Below are positions 8,569 to 17,771 of a stretch of 64,000 nt of DNA, in pieces. The position numbers were made by a program, and so were the translations under genes. The notes under the pieces are model-generated. The model was not told the DNA's origin and did no database searches. It saw only the letters and a program-made list of their open reading frames with translations. The DNA comes from Geobacter sp. UBA698. GTDB taxonomy: Bacteria > Desulfobacterota > Desulfuromonadia > Geobacterales > Pseudopelobacteraceae. The first letter of the stretch is position 1, and the number at the start of each line of letters is the position of its first letter. Location: NCBI GenBank assembly GCA_002298925.1, contig DBMM01000003.1, positions 53,662 through 117,661 of the forward strand. The letters are read 5' to 3'.

Positions 8569-9513
8569 TTATTTCGGTTCAAGCGCCTTGACCAGCGCCC
8601 GCAGCGTGGTGTTGAAGGGCGTGGCCATACCGGCGCGGGCGCCATACTCGATGATCTTGCCGTTGATGAAATCGACTTCGGTCCTGCGCCCCGCTTCGAT
8701 ATCCTGAAGCATGGATGGTTTGTGATGGCCGGCATCTTTGATGTAATCAACACAGAAAGGATAGAAGTCGGGCCCAAGCGTGAATTCATTGGCCCGGGCG
8801 ACCGCGACCCCTTCTTTCAGGAGCGAGTCCACCAGGTTTAAAAGAATGGGGTCGTTAATGACCTCGAACATGGTCTTGCCGGTTACGGCGCAGACCGGGT
8901 TCATGCAGGAGTTGTTGACGGCCTTGGACCAGACCATATTGCGAATCTGGTCGGTATGGTTTGTGTTGAGACCGCATTCGGTGAGAACATTGCAGATGCC
9001 GATTGCCGCCTCCCGTGAGGCTGGGTCCAGTTCCTGGAGGAAGTGGGGGCGATGATGAAAGGCTACCTTGATATGCCCCGGCGCCAGCAGCAGACTGCCA
9101 AAATTGACGACCGCCCGCATGACCGGCTTGAGACCCAGGTTCTGGGAAAGGACCCGTTCGGTATCGATGCCGTTCTGCCAGCTGATCACATAGCGCCCTT
9201 CGGCCATCAGGTTTTCGAGCACGGAAGCGAGCAGCGGCAGGGCGGTAGCCTTGACGGTGACAATGATCACGTCAGGAGGATCATTGGCAAGATCGTCCAC
9301 CCGGGTAACTGTCCTGGCCACCCGCGCCTGAAAATTATCGGCGCCTTCCAGAAGAATACCCGGATTGAGGGCCGGTTCGAGCAAGGCCGGCACCACATCG
9401 CAAAGCGTGACCTCGTAGCCGCCTCGGGCGAGGAAGGCGGCGACGATCCCCCCCACCGGCCCGGCGCCGATTACTGCGAATTTCTTTGGTTTATATCTGC
9501 TTTCTCCGTTCAT
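8569..9513 (-). CDS. Ketopantoate reductase-family 2-oxoacid reductase, copy 1
   Basis: A 314-residue NAD(P)-dependent enzyme of the PanE/ApbA family. The Rossmann motif GAGPVGGIVAAFLARGG is near residue 14 and the C-terminal helical domain contains AVNNSCMNPVCAVTGKT near 200. PanE proper makes pantoate, but the family also holds (R)-2-hydroxyacid dehydrogenases such as D-mandelate and D-2-hydroxyisocaproate dehydrogenases, and the setting among CoA-linked catabolic genes favours such a role. Start at 9513 has AAGGAG six bases before it. It pairs with the upstream ACT gene, and the pair is a tandem copy of the one at 10066-11485. Roughly three quarters of residues agree between copies by eye. 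Confidence 0.85.
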   Translation of the reverse strand: MNGESRYKPKKFAVIGAGPVGGIVAAFLARGGYEVTLCDVVPALLEPALNPGILLEGADNFQARVARTVTRVDDLANDPPDVIIVTVKATALPLLASVLENLMAEGRYVISWQNGIDTERVLSQNLGLKPVMRAVVNFGSLLLAPGHIKVAFHHRPHFLQELDPASREAAIGICNVLTECGLNTNHTDQIRNMVWSKAVNNSCMNPVCAVTGKTMFEVINDPILLNLVDSLLKEGVAVARANEFTLGPDFYPFCVDYIKDAGHHKPSMLQDIEAGRRTEVDFINGKIIEYGARAGMATPFNTTLRALVKALEPK

Positions 9514-9603
9514 ATGAGGCTCCTTGACCAATGCGCACGGCCGGCGGGCCGACTCCGGCCTCTACCGGAACGGCTTCGAGCGTCTGTATGCGGCAACGAA
9601 ATA

Positions 9604-10050
9604 CTAATTCTTGCTGTCGAGAATGCCGAATGCCTCGGCATCAAGCAATGTCACACCGTTCTTGCGCAGAATCTCGATCGCCAGATCGTTATCACTGAAA
9701 CGGAAGATCATCACAGCTTTGCCAGCCGTGGCGCCTGCCACTGCGTACATGTATTCCACGTTGACCTTGGTTTCGAGAAAGTGCTCCAGCACCAGCGACA
9801 GGCTGCCGGGGCTGTCTTCAATCTCAATGGCAACGACATCGTCGACGCGGGCCGGAATGTAGCGTTCCATCATGATGCTGCGGGCTGTATCCAGATCGGA
9901 AACGAGCACACGCAGGACACCGAAATCGTGCGAGGTGTCGCAGATGCAGTGAGCTCTCAGGTTGATGCCGACACTACCGAAGGCCTTGGTCACCTCATAG
10001 AGGCGGCCGGGTGAATTCTCTAGAAAGATGGATAACTGTTTGAGCTTCAT
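9604..10050 (-). CDS. Tandem ACT-domain protein, copy 1
   Basis: A 148-residue protein made of two ACT domains, about residues 1-70 and 72-142, with no enzyme domain. The first begins KQLSIFLENSPGRLYEVTKAF, where the SPGRL loop is the typical ACT ligand site; the second repeats it as IEDSPGSL. Such proteins bind amino acids or other small acids and regulate a partner. Proteins like this lie beside iorAB and paaK in other Geobacter genomes as I remember them. GGGAGA precedes the ATG. The partner is unknown, and the neighbouring reductase is the obvious candidate because both are duplicated together. Confidence 0.88.
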   Translation of the reverse strand: MKLKQLSIFLENSPGRLYEVTKAFGSVGINLRAHCICDTSHDFGVLRVLVSDLDTARSIMMERYIPARVDDVVAIEIEDSPGSLSLVLEHFLETKVNVEYMYAVAGATAGKAVMIFRFSDNDLAIEILRKNGVTLLDAEAFGILDSKN

Positions 10051-10065
10051 GGGAATCTCCCTTGC

Positions 10066-11010
10066 CTATTTTGACTCGAGCGCCTTGACCAGGCCGCGGA
10101 TCATGGTGTTGTAGGGCGTGTCTATGCCGGCCTGGGCGCCATATTCCACGATCTTGCCGTTGATGAAGTCAACTTCGGTGCGACGTTTTGCCTCGATATC
10201 CTGCAGCATCGAGGGCTTGTGATTGCCGGCGTTCTTGATGTAGTTGACGCAGTAGGGGTAATAGTTCGAGCCGAGGGAGAATTCATTGGCCCGGGCCACG
10301 GCGATCCCCTCCTTGATAAGAGCGTCCACCAGGCTGAAGAGAATCGGATCGATGATGATCTCGACCATGGTCTTGCCGGTTACCGCGCAGATGGCGTTCA
10401 TGCAGGAATTCATAACGGTCTTGCGCCAGACCATGTCGGTTATCTTGTCGGTATGGTGCGTGTCCAGGCCGCATTCGGTCAGCACGTTGCAGATGCCGAT
10501 GGCGGCATCCTTTGACTGGGAGTCGAGTTCCTGCAGATAGTGTGGTCGATGGTGAAAGGCAACCCGGATATGGCACGGATTCAGCGGCACACAGCCGTAA
10601 TTGACAACAGCGCGCATGACCGATTTGGCGCCCAGGTGCTGAGCCAGGACCAGCTCCGTATCAATGCCGTTCTGCCAGCTGACCACATAACGTCCCTCGC
10701 CGACAAAACCTTCCAGGGCGGATGCGATCAGGGGGAGTGCAGTGGCCTTGACGGTAACAATGATGACATCGGGCGGATCTTTGATGAGATCATCGACGCT
10801 GGTGGTGACTCTGGCGACCCTGGCCTGCAGGTTGTCGGTTCCCTCGATGATTATGCCGGGGTTCAGGGCCGGTTCAAGGAGACTCGGGATGATGTCACAG
10901 AGGGTAACATCATAACCTCCTTTGGAAAGAAAAGCCGCGACTATCGCCCCCACGGGACCGGCGCCGATGACCGCAAACTTGGTTGGCCTGTAGTTGCATT
11001 CTTCCTTCAT
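10066..11010 (-). CDS. Ketopantoate reductase-family 2-oxoacid reductase, copy 2
   Basis: A 314-residue paralogue of the gene at 8569-9513, same length and alignable end to end. The Rossmann motif GAGPVGAIVAAFLSKGG and the C-terminal NSCMNAICAVTGKT are kept, so both copies look active. Start at 11010 (MKEECNYR) has AAGGAG eight bases upstream; the frame is open a further 36 codons but without a ribosome site. It follows its ACT gene by 34 bp and precedes the second ACT gene by 15 bp. The substrate is unknown. Differences between copies cluster outside the nucleotide site, which hints at different substrates. Confidence 0.85.
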   Translation of the reverse strand: MKEECNYRPTKFAVIGAGPVGAIVAAFLSKGGYDVTLCDIIPSLLEPALNPGIIIEGTDNLQARVARVTTSVDDLIKDPPDVIIVTVKATALPLIASALEGFVGEGRYVVSWQNGIDTELVLAQHLGAKSVMRAVVNYGCVPLNPCHIRVAFHHRPHYLQELDSQSKDAAIGICNVLTECGLDTHHTDKITDMVWRKTVMNSCMNAICAVTGKTMVEIIIDPILFSLVDALIKEGIAVARANEFSLGSNYYPYCVNYIKNAGNHKPSMLQDIEAKRRTEVDFINGKIVEYGAQAGIDTPYNTMIRGLVKALESK

Positions 11011-11044
11011 ACAGGTGACTCCTTTACATGCGAAAGCTTCGAAT

Positions 11045-11485
11045 TCAGAGCATCCCGAAGGACTGGGCATCGAGGATCTTGATATTGTTATCCTGCAGCA
11101 GTTTGATGGCCTGGTCATTGTCGCTGAAACGGAAGACCATCACCGCCTTTCCCGACGCAGGACCGGTGCCGGCCAGGGCATACATGTATTCGATGTTGAT
11201 CTGAGTTTTCAGAAACAGCTTGAGGATATTATTGGCCAGACTGCCGGGCACATCGTCAAGTTCTACGGCAATCACATCGTCAACGCGCGCCGGCAACTGC
11301 TTTTCCATTATGATTCTGCGGGCCTTGACTACGTCAGACACAAGAATGCGGAGCACTCCGAAACCGGCTGTGTCGCATATGCTGAGGGACCTCAGGTTGA
11401 TACCGGCATCTCCGAGGGCCTGGGTGGCTTCATAGAGGCGGCCGGGTGCATTTTCAAGAAAAACTGACAGCTGTTTCAGCTTCAT
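11045..11485 (-). CDS. Tandem ACT-domain protein, copy 2
   Basis: A 146-residue double-ACT protein, paralogous to the one at 9604-10050. The ligand loops NAPGRL (near residue 13) and DVPGSL (near 80) are present. GGGAGG lies a few bases before the ATG. A strong hairpin sits in the 100-bp gap that separates it from iorB, so its expression level may differ from that of iorAB. Confidence 0.88.
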   Translation of the reverse strand: MKLKQLSVFLENAPGRLYEATQALGDAGINLRSLSICDTAGFGVLRILVSDVVKARRIIMEKQLPARVDDVIAVELDDVPGSLANNILKLFLKTQINIEYMYALAGTGPASGKAVMVFRFSDNDQAIKLLQDNNIKILDAQSFGML

Positions 11486-11549
11486 GGGGGGCCTCCCTTG
11501 TCAATCTGGTTCACATCTGTAATCGAGACGCAGCCGTTGTCATGACAGA

Positions 11550-11576
11550 CCTCCGGGGTTCTGAAAACCCCGGAGG
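11550..11576 (-). terminator. Strong hairpin between iorB and the ACT/reductase genes
   Basis: A perfect 11-bp stem, CCTCCGGGGTT with AACCCCGGAGG, closes a 5-base loop 10 bp after the iorB stop. No T-tract follows on the minus strand, so it is a weak intrinsic terminator at best. It could instead protect the 3' end of the iorAB message or make read-through partial. Confidence 0.55.
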
Positions 11577-11585
11577 CCAATCCAG

Positions 11586-12161
11586 TCAGGCGGCGGCAGC
11601 TCCTCCGCTCAAGGCTTTCAGGTTTACGTCGACCCCTTTATCCTTGGAGAGCGACTTGACGACCCCCTCCACAACCAGCGAATCGATGGGGAGGTTCTTC
11701 ATCACAGAGCCGACCATGACCATGTTGACCGCCTTGGCATTGCCGGCCTTCTGGGCGATGGAAAGTGCCTCGATGCCATGGGCATTGCTGCAGGCCCTGG
11801 TGATCTGTTCCTCCACATCCCTTGGATAGGTGGCCAGACCGGAGGCGACGGTGCTGGGGTTGATGGTGACTTTGTTGTAGACCAGCATGCCGCCGGGCTT
11901 GAGATAGTGCACGTACCGCAGCGCTTCCAGGGGTTCGAATGAGATCAGGATGTCGGCCGTACCGGGCATGACCACCGGAGAGTAGACCTGTTCCCCGATG
12001 CGGACGAAGGAGATCACACTTCCTCCCCGTTGGGCCATACCATGCACTTCGTTCTGCTTGACATCCATGCCGCATGCCAGGGCGCTTTCGGCCAGCACCT
12101 TGGAGGCCATCAGCACCCCCTGGCCGCCGACTCCGGCAATTACTATGTTGAATACGCTCAT
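11586..12161 (-). CDS. iorB: Indolepyruvate ferredoxin oxidoreductase beta subunit IorB
   Basis: A 191-residue gamma-type subunit of 2-oxoacid:ferredoxin oxidoreductases. The start NIVIAGVGGQGVLMASKVLA and the motif EVHGMAQRGGSV near residue 40 are diagnostic for IorB. With IorA it oxidatively decarboxylates arylpyruvates (indolepyruvate, phenylpyruvate, 4-hydroxyphenylpyruvate) to arylacetyl-CoA and reduced ferredoxin in the cytoplasm. It lies 10 bp after iorA. The C-terminal tail GGAAAA is low complexity. Confidence 0.95.
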   Translation of the reverse strand: MSVFNIVIAGVGGQGVLMASKVLAESALACGMDVKQNEVHGMAQRGGSVISFVRIGEQVYSPVVMPGTADILISFEPLEALRYVHYLKPGGMLVYNKVTINPSTVASGLATYPRDVEEQITRACSNAHGIEALSIAQKAGNAKAVNMVMVGSVMKNLPIDSLVVEGVVKSLSKDKGVDVNLKALSGGAAAA

Positions 12162-12171
12162 GTGCTTCTCC

Positions 12172-13929
12172 CTATCCTTTCGCTACGGACATAGCGTCAA
12201 ATTTGCAAAGCTGTGTGCAGACTCCACATCCATTGCAGATGTTGGGATCGATCTGGACTTTCGGTTTTTCACCTTCCGGGGCGCTACCCAGCCCCAGTGC
12301 CACACAGGCGGCTTTCAGACAGGCTCGGCAGCCGGTACATTTGTCCTGGTCGACTCCCATTACCGGTTTCTTGACCCGGTAGCGGAGGATGCAGGGGTTT
12401 TTGTCGATGAGCACGTAAGGTCCGGGGGTTTCCATCCCTTTTTTGATGGCGGCTTCGGTTTCGGCCAAGTTGTAGGTATTGATTTCGGCAACGTTCTCGA
12501 TGCCGAGCACCTTGACCAGGGCGGCGATGTCCACCTGTTTGCTGCTGCCACCCTGCAGGACCTGACCGGATCCGGGGTTTTCCTGACCGCCGGTCATACC
12601 GGTGGTGCGGTTGTCCATGATGATGACCAGGGCGTTGCCGTCGTTGTAGGCCATGCTGAGGAGGCCGGTTATGCCGGAGTGGAAGAAGGTTGAGTCGCCG
12701 ATGACGGCCACCGGTTTTTCTGTTCTGCCGGCGATTTCGTTGACTTTGGCCATGCCGTGGGCGGCGCTGATGCTGGCGCCCATGTCTATGACCGAATGCA
12801 TGGCGCTCAGCGGAGGAAGTGCGCCCAGGGTATAGCAGCCGATGTCACCGGAAACAAAGACCTTGAGCTTGCTCAATATGCTGAAGAGTCCGCGATGGGC
12901 GCAACCGGGGCAGAAGGTGGGCGGACGCTGGGGAAGATTCTCGACAGGAGCCAGGCTTACTGTGGCCGGGGCCTCGCCTGCCGCACTCCTGATTATGTCG
13001 GCGTTAACCTCACCGCAATAGGAGATCTTGTCCTTGCCGATATCGACCCGAATTCCCATGGCCCGGATCTGCTCTTCGAAGATGGCATCCATCTCCTCGA
13101 CCACCATGCAGCGTTTTACCCGGCCGGCAAACTCGCGGATCTTCTTCTCCGGCAGCGGGTGGACCAGACCGAGCTTGAGGATGGAGGCGTTGGGATAGGC
13201 CTCCTTGACATGCTGATAGGAAACGCCGGAGGTGATGATCCCAAGTTCGGTGTCCCCCATTTCCACCCGGTTAAGGGGTGTTGTTTCCGCGTACTCCTGC
13301 AGCTTGAGCAGGCGCGCTTCGACCTCCACATGCTTGAGCTTGCCGAAGTTGGGCAGCATGACGTACTTGGGGACGTTCTTGACCAGCTCCCCGACCTTCA
13401 CTGGGATTTTTTCCTTCTGTTCGACACACCCCTTAGCGTGGGAGATGCGGGTGGTAGTGCGGAGCATCAAGGGTGTATCGAACTGCTCGGAAATCTCGAA
13501 GCCGACCCGCACAAAGTCATAGGCCTCCTGGGAGTCGGCCGGATCCAGCATGGGAACCTTGGCGAACTTGGCGTAGTTGCGGCTGTCCTGCTCGTTCTGG
13601 GAGGAATGCATACCCGGGTCGTCGGCCACCATCAGGATCAGGCCGGCATTGACGCCGGTGTAGGTCAGGGTCATCAGTGCATCGGCGGCCACGTTGACGC
13701 CAACGTGCTTCATTGTGGCCAGGCTCCTGCCGCCGGCAATTGAGGCGCCGATGGCGGATTCCAGTCCGACCTTCTCGTTGGGGGCCCATTCGCAGTAGAC
13801 CTCACCCAGGCGGGCCACCTCTTCCAGCGTTTCGGTACTGGGCGTTCCGGGATAGCCGGAGGCGAAAACCCCGCCGGAATCCCCAAAGCTCAACGCAATT
13901 GCTTCGTTACCGGAAATAATCTTTTTCAT
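12172..13929 (-). CDS. iorA: Indolepyruvate ferredoxin oxidoreductase alpha subunit IorA
   Basis: A 585-residue subunit with, in order, the pyrimidine-binding domain (residues about 1-180), a transketolase-C-like region, the TPP domain (about 335-500, with GDIGCYTLG and the GDS-N-N type motif GDSTFFHSGITG) and two C-terminal [4Fe-4S] clusters (CTGCRACLKAAC and CNGCGVCTQLC). Everything needed for an active enzyme is present. Start at 13929 has GGGTGG five bases upstream. It lies 112 bp from paaK. Together these make and use arylacetyl-CoA, the route by which Geobacter-type cells oxidise aromatic amino acids. Confidence 0.96.
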   Translation of the reverse strand: MKKIISGNEAIALSFGDSGGVFASGYPGTPSTETLEEVARLGEVYCEWAPNEKVGLESAIGASIAGGRSLATMKHVGVNVAADALMTLTYTGVNAGLILMVADDPGMHSSQNEQDSRNYAKFAKVPMLDPADSQEAYDFVRVGFEISEQFDTPLMLRTTTRISHAKGCVEQKEKIPVKVGELVKNVPKYVMLPNFGKLKHVEVEARLLKLQEYAETTPLNRVEMGDTELGIITSGVSYQHVKEAYPNASILKLGLVHPLPEKKIREFAGRVKRCMVVEEMDAIFEEQIRAMGIRVDIGKDKISYCGEVNADIIRSAAGEAPATVSLAPVENLPQRPPTFCPGCAHRGLFSILSKLKVFVSGDIGCYTLGALPPLSAMHSVIDMGASISAAHGMAKVNEIAGRTEKPVAVIGDSTFFHSGITGLLSMAYNDGNALVIIMDNRTTGMTGGQENPGSGQVLQGGSSKQVDIAALVKVLGIENVAEINTYNLAETEAAIKKGMETPGPYVLIDKNPCILRYRVKKPVMGVDQDKCTGCRACLKAACVALGLGSAPEGEKPKVQIDPNICNGCGVCTQLCKFDAMSVAKG

Positions 13930-14041
13930 GTACACCACCCTTTCACATATGCTTTTTTTCGGATATCCCGCTTAGTGACTCACAAACAGTTTACAATTTT
14001 CTTCAGCGACGCATTCCAGAGACCAGATCACCCGGCCGGAA

Positions 14042-15385
14042 TCACTTGGGGCGATTGTCTATGTAGCGCTTGGCTTTGCCTTCGCTGCGCGGTATCGAAC
14101 CGGGGGGAACCAGGGTAACCTTGACCGTAATGCCGACGACATCCTTGATATCCCTTTCAAGCGACTTTTTAATGTCGCGGGTCTCTATATCATCAGTGAC
14201 GAACAGGTTCGTGCTTATTTCGAAAGTTTCTATTGTTGGTTTATACACATACTGGGCTTCAACTTCGATTTTAACTTCAACTTCGTCCAGCGATCCCTGA
14301 CGATCAACCACAACCAGATAGTTAGGGGTGACGCCCCGGTGCTTGAGAACAATTGATTCGATCTGTGAAGGGAAGAAATTGACCCCCCGGATAATCAGCA
14401 GATCGTCGGTACGGCCCGTCAATTTCTTCATCTTGATCAGGGTACGACCACAGATGCAGGGTTCCAGACTGAGGCTGGTGATGTCCCTGGTCCGGTAGCG
14501 CAGTAATGGTTGCCCCTCCTTTCCGATCGTAGTAAAGACCAATTCGCCTTCAGCGCCGATGGGAAGCGCTTCACCGGTTTCCGGATTGATAATTTCCGGG
14601 TAGAAATAGTCTTCATTGATGTGCAGGCCATTCTGGGCTTCATGGCACTCACAGGACACGCCCGGACCGGTGATTTCGGTAAGGCCGTAGATATCGCAGG
14701 CCTTAAGTCCGAAACACTCCTGGATTTTTTCACGCATCGACTCGGTCCAGAATTCAGCACCCAGCACGGCTGTGCGCAGGTTCAGTTTTTTAAACTCAAC
14801 TCCCATTTCGAGCCCTACTTCGTGGATATACATCAGGAAGGAGGGAGTGACCGTCAGGGCGGTTGTTCCAAAATCCTGCATCAGCATGATCTGCTTCTGG
14901 GTGTTGCCCCCGGAAATGGGGATTACTCCGGCTCCGATTTTGATTCCGCCGTAATGCGCTCCGATACCGCCGGTAAAAAGGCCGTAACCGTAGATGTTCT
15001 GGAGAACATCATTTTTTGTGATGCCGGAAGCTGTCAGGCAGCGAGCCATGACTTCGGACCAGGTTTCGATATCGGTTCTGGTGTAGCCGACAACGATCGG
15101 CTTTCCCGTAGTTCCGGAGGTGGCATGATACTCTATGATATCCTCCCGGGCAGCAGTAAAAAGGTTGAACGGATAATTGTCCCGCAGATCGTCTTTGACG
15201 GTAAAGGGAAGCCTCCTGATATCATCCAGCGACTTGATGTCAGAGGGTTTCACTCCCGCTTCATCAAGCCTCATCTTATAGACCGGGCTATTATCGTAGA
15301 CATCGCTGACAGTTTTCTGCAGCCTGCCAAGCTGAATGCTCTTCATTTCGCTACGACTGCACGTTTCAACTGCGTTCCAAATCAT
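14042..15385 (-). CDS. paaK: Phenylacetate-CoA ligase
   Basis: A 447-residue AMP-forming ligase. The adenylation motif reads YHATSGTTGKPIVVGYT near residue 90, and the family-specific GLTEITGPGVSCEC stretch lies near 235. The C-terminal AMP-binding lid begins near 330. It activates phenylacetate or a related aryl acid to the CoA thioester, giving the same product class as IorAB. Start at 15385 has a weak GGGGGC site five bases upstream. Length matches the family. Confidence 0.94.
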   Translation of the reverse strand: MIWNAVETCSRSEMKSIQLGRLQKTVSDVYDNSPVYKMRLDEAGVKPSDIKSLDDIRRLPFTVKDDLRDNYPFNLFTAAREDIIEYHATSGTTGKPIVVGYTRTDIETWSEVMARCLTASGITKNDVLQNIYGYGLFTGGIGAHYGGIKIGAGVIPISGGNTQKQIMLMQDFGTTALTVTPSFLMYIHEVGLEMGVEFKKLNLRTAVLGAEFWTESMREKIQECFGLKACDIYGLTEITGPGVSCECHEAQNGLHINEDYFYPEIINPETGEALPIGAEGELVFTTIGKEGQPLLRYRTRDITSLSLEPCICGRTLIKMKKLTGRTDDLLIIRGVNFFPSQIESIVLKHRGVTPNYLVVVDRQGSLDEVEVKIEVEAQYVYKPTIETFEISTNLFVTDDIETRDIKKSLERDIKDVVGITVKVTLVPPGSIPRSEGKAKRYIDNRPK

Positions 15386-15432
15386 GGTTGCCCCCAATTC
15401 TCGTCTTAAATCCGCAAACTAAGAGAAATACG

Positions 15433-16746
15433 TTACAGGTAATTAAGTTCCTTGGCCTTCGCGGTAATCTCATCACGAAAGCTGGGATGAGCAATCCTGA
15501 TCAGCGCCTGGGTGCGTTGACGGACGCTCTTGCCGTACAGATCAGCCACGCCGAACTCAGTCACCACATAATGGACATGATTGCGGGTAGTGACCACCCC
15601 GGCACCATGCTTGAGCATCGGCACGATCTTGCTGATGACGCTCCCATCCCGCAGCTCGGATGTGCTTGGCAAGGCGATGATCGGTACACCCCCTTTGGAG
15701 CGGGAGGCACCGTAGATGAAATCCAGCTGCCCGCCAACGGCGGAATACATTTTGGGGCCGATACTGTCTGCGCACACCTGACCGGTAAGATCAACCTCGA
15801 GAGCGGAATTGATCGCCACCATACGGTCATTCTGTGCCACAACAAACGGGTCGTTGACATACTCGGTACGATGTAGTTCGACCAGCGGATTATTGCTGAC
15901 CCAGTTGTAAAGCCGCTTGGTACCCAGCAGGAAGCCGCAGATGATCTTTCCTTGATGAAGGGTCTTGCGGGAAGAGTTCACGACGCCGGCTTCCACCAGA
16001 TCAATGACGCCATCGGAAATCAGTTCCGAGTGAACTCCCAGGTCTTTTTTCTCATACAGATACTTGAGTACCGCATCGGGAATGGCGCCGATCCCCAGCT
16101 GCATGGTGGCCCCATCCGGGATCAGTCCGGCAATGTGCCCGGCGATCTTCTCGACGACACCATCATTGCCTTCGGTACCCATGGCATGTTCGCTGATCGG
16201 GCAATCAACCTCTACTATGCGATGCATGCGGTCCACGTGCATCGAGGTATCACCCAGTGTCCGCGGCATCTGCCTGTTAACCTGGGCAATAACCGTTTGG
16301 GCTACTTCAGCGGCCGATATGGTCAGGCCGGATTCGGCACCCATCGAACAGAATCCTTGCTCGTCAGGCGGTGAAACGTGGATCAGCGCCACATCCAGCG
16401 GCAGGTGACCGTTCTTGAACAACAGGGGAAATTCGGAAAGCATCACCGGCGTAAAATCAGCACGTCCTTCGTTAACGGCCTTACGGACATTGGCGCTGAT
16501 GAACATGGAATTGACACGCAGATGCCCTGCCATTTCCGGGGCGACATAATCCGAAGGGCAGATTGCCAGCGGATGACAGATCTCGACGTTTTCCAGGTCA
16601 GGCGCACGTTTCACCAGAGCAGCCAGCAGCTGCAGCGGCACCGAGGCATTGCCCGTCAGAAACACGCGATCTCCTGACTTGATTGATGTAACGGCCTGAT
16701 CCGGAGTCGTTAGCCGTGATTTATAGAGATCTTGCCAGTTCAGCAT
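15433..16746 (-). CDS. Acetyl-CoA hydrolase/CoA-transferase (Cat1/4-hydroxybutyrate CoA-transferase type), copy A
   Basis: A 437-residue class I CoA-transferase-like protein with two alpha/beta domains. The C-terminal HYVVTEFGVADLYGKSVRQR motif is diagnostic, and the LGVHSELISDGVIDL segment carries the glutamate expected to form the glutamyl-CoA intermediate. It should move CoA between acetate or succinate and another acid, or hydrolyse acetyl-CoA. Its place between paaK and the beta-oxidation genes suggests activation of an organic acid at the expense of acetyl- or succinyl-CoA. A paralogue of the same length lies at 26289-27602. Confidence 0.9.
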   Translation of the reverse strand: MLNWQDLYKSRLTTPDQAVTSIKSGDRVFLTGNASVPLQLLAALVKRAPDLENVEICHPLAICPSDYVAPEMAGHLRVNSMFISANVRKAVNEGRADFTPVMLSEFPLLFKNGHLPLDVALIHVSPPDEQGFCSMGAESGLTISAAEVAQTVIAQVNRQMPRTLGDTSMHVDRMHRIVEVDCPISEHAMGTEGNDGVVEKIAGHIAGLIPDGATMQLGIGAIPDAVLKYLYEKKDLGVHSELISDGVIDLVEAGVVNSSRKTLHQGKIICGFLLGTKRLYNWVSNNPLVELHRTEYVNDPFVVAQNDRMVAINSALEVDLTGQVCADSIGPKMYSAVGGQLDFIYGASRSKGGVPIIALPSTSELRDGSVISKIVPMLKHGAGVVTTRNHVHYVVTEFGVADLYGKSVRQRTQALIRIAHPSFRDEITAKAKELNYL

Positions 16747-16789
16747 GGTTCCACCTTTAAAATTAGATATTCATTGCCACATTCAAAAT

Positions 16790-16869
16790 CAAATCCCCCC
16801 TAGCCCCCCTTTCATAAAGGGGGGGATCAAAGCTTCCCCCTTTATGAAAGGGGGATTGAGGGGGATTTG
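16790..16869. repeat. Imperfect 80-bp palindrome of C/G tracts (intergenic repeat)
   Basis: The block is an inverted repeat with arms built from AAATCCCCC-type units and a CCCCCTTTCATAAAGGGGG inner hairpin, centred near 16830. It fills the gap between the CoA-transferase and the hydroxyacyl-CoA dehydrogenase. A related element lies at 18602-18674. Such elements form stable RNA hairpins and are widely scattered between genes in deltaproteobacterial genomes. Confidence 0.8.
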
Positions 16870-16870
16870 C

Positions 16871-17737
16871 CTATTTCTCGGGATAGTCGTAGAAGCCCTT
16901 GCCGGCCTTGCGGCCGACATAACCGGCCTTGACCATCTTGCGCAGCAGTCCCGGCGGTGCGAAGCGGGCTTCCTTCATGTACTCGTAAAAGATGTTGCCG
17001 ACATGGTAGCCGATATCGGCGCCGGCAAAATCCTGGAATTCCAGCGGCCCCATCGGCATGCCGCAGCCGAGCTTCATGGCGGTGTCGATGTCCTCGGCCG
17101 AAGCGACACCCTCCTCAAGCAGACGGACTGCGTCCAGGATATAGGGAACGAACAGCCGGTTGACGACGAAGCCGGGGGTGTCCTTGCAGGTGATGGTGGT
17201 TTTGCCGATCTTCTTGGCAAAGGCCAGCGCAAGGGCGGTGGTGTCCGCTTCGGTCTGCAGGGCCGGAATGACCTCGACCAGCTTCATCATCGGGACCGGG
17301 TTGAAGAAGTGCATGCCGATGAATTTTGCCGGACGCTGCACCAGGGCGGCCATTTCCGTGATGGCGATGGAGGAGGTGTTGGTGGCATAGATGGTGTCTC
17401 CGCCGCAGACGGCATCCAGCTTGGCGAACAGCTCCTTCTTGACGTTGATGTCCTCAAAGACCGCTTCGATGATCAGGTTGGCGTCCTTCAGACTGGCCAC
17501 ATCGGTGGAGAAACTGATCCGTCCCTGAATCTCTTTCATCTGTTCTTCGGTGAAGATCTCTTTCTTGACCATCCGTTGCAGACTTGTGGCAATGGTCTTC
17601 TCGGCCCGGGCCCAGACCGCTTCGCTCATGTCGACCACTTTAACCTTAAATCCGGCCTGGGCTGCTACCTGGGCGATGCCCGCTCCCATGCTGCCGGCTC
17701 CGGCTACTCCTACGGTTTTGATATCATCGATGTTCAT
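16871..17737 (-). CDS. hbd: 3-hydroxybutyryl-CoA dehydrogenase
   Basis: A 288-residue NAD-dependent 3-hydroxyacyl-CoA dehydrogenase. The Rossmann motif GAGSMGAG is at residues 13-20, the catalytic His is in GMHFFNPVPMMKLVE (His143) and the C-terminal dimer domain is complete. It oxidises (S)-3-hydroxyacyl-CoA to 3-oxoacyl-CoA in beta-oxidation. It follows the enoyl-CoA hydratase by 34 bp, the expected pathway order. The size fits the short-chain monofunctional enzyme. Confidence 0.95.
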   Translation of the reverse strand: MNIDDIKTVGVAGAGSMGAGIAQVAAQAGFKVKVVDMSEAVWARAEKTIATSLQRMVKKEIFTEEQMKEIQGRISFSTDVASLKDANLIIEAVFEDINVKKELFAKLDAVCGGDTIYATNTSSIAITEMAALVQRPAKFIGMHFFNPVPMMKLVEVIPALQTEADTTALALAFAKKIGKTTITCKDTPGFVVNRLFVPYILDAVRLLEEGVASAEDIDTAMKLGCGMPMGPLEFQDFAGADIGYHVGNIFYEYMKEARFAPPGLLRKMVKAGYVGRKAGKGFYDYPEK

Positions 17738-17771
17738 GGTTTCTTCTCCTTTATTGGAATGAGTCTATTTC

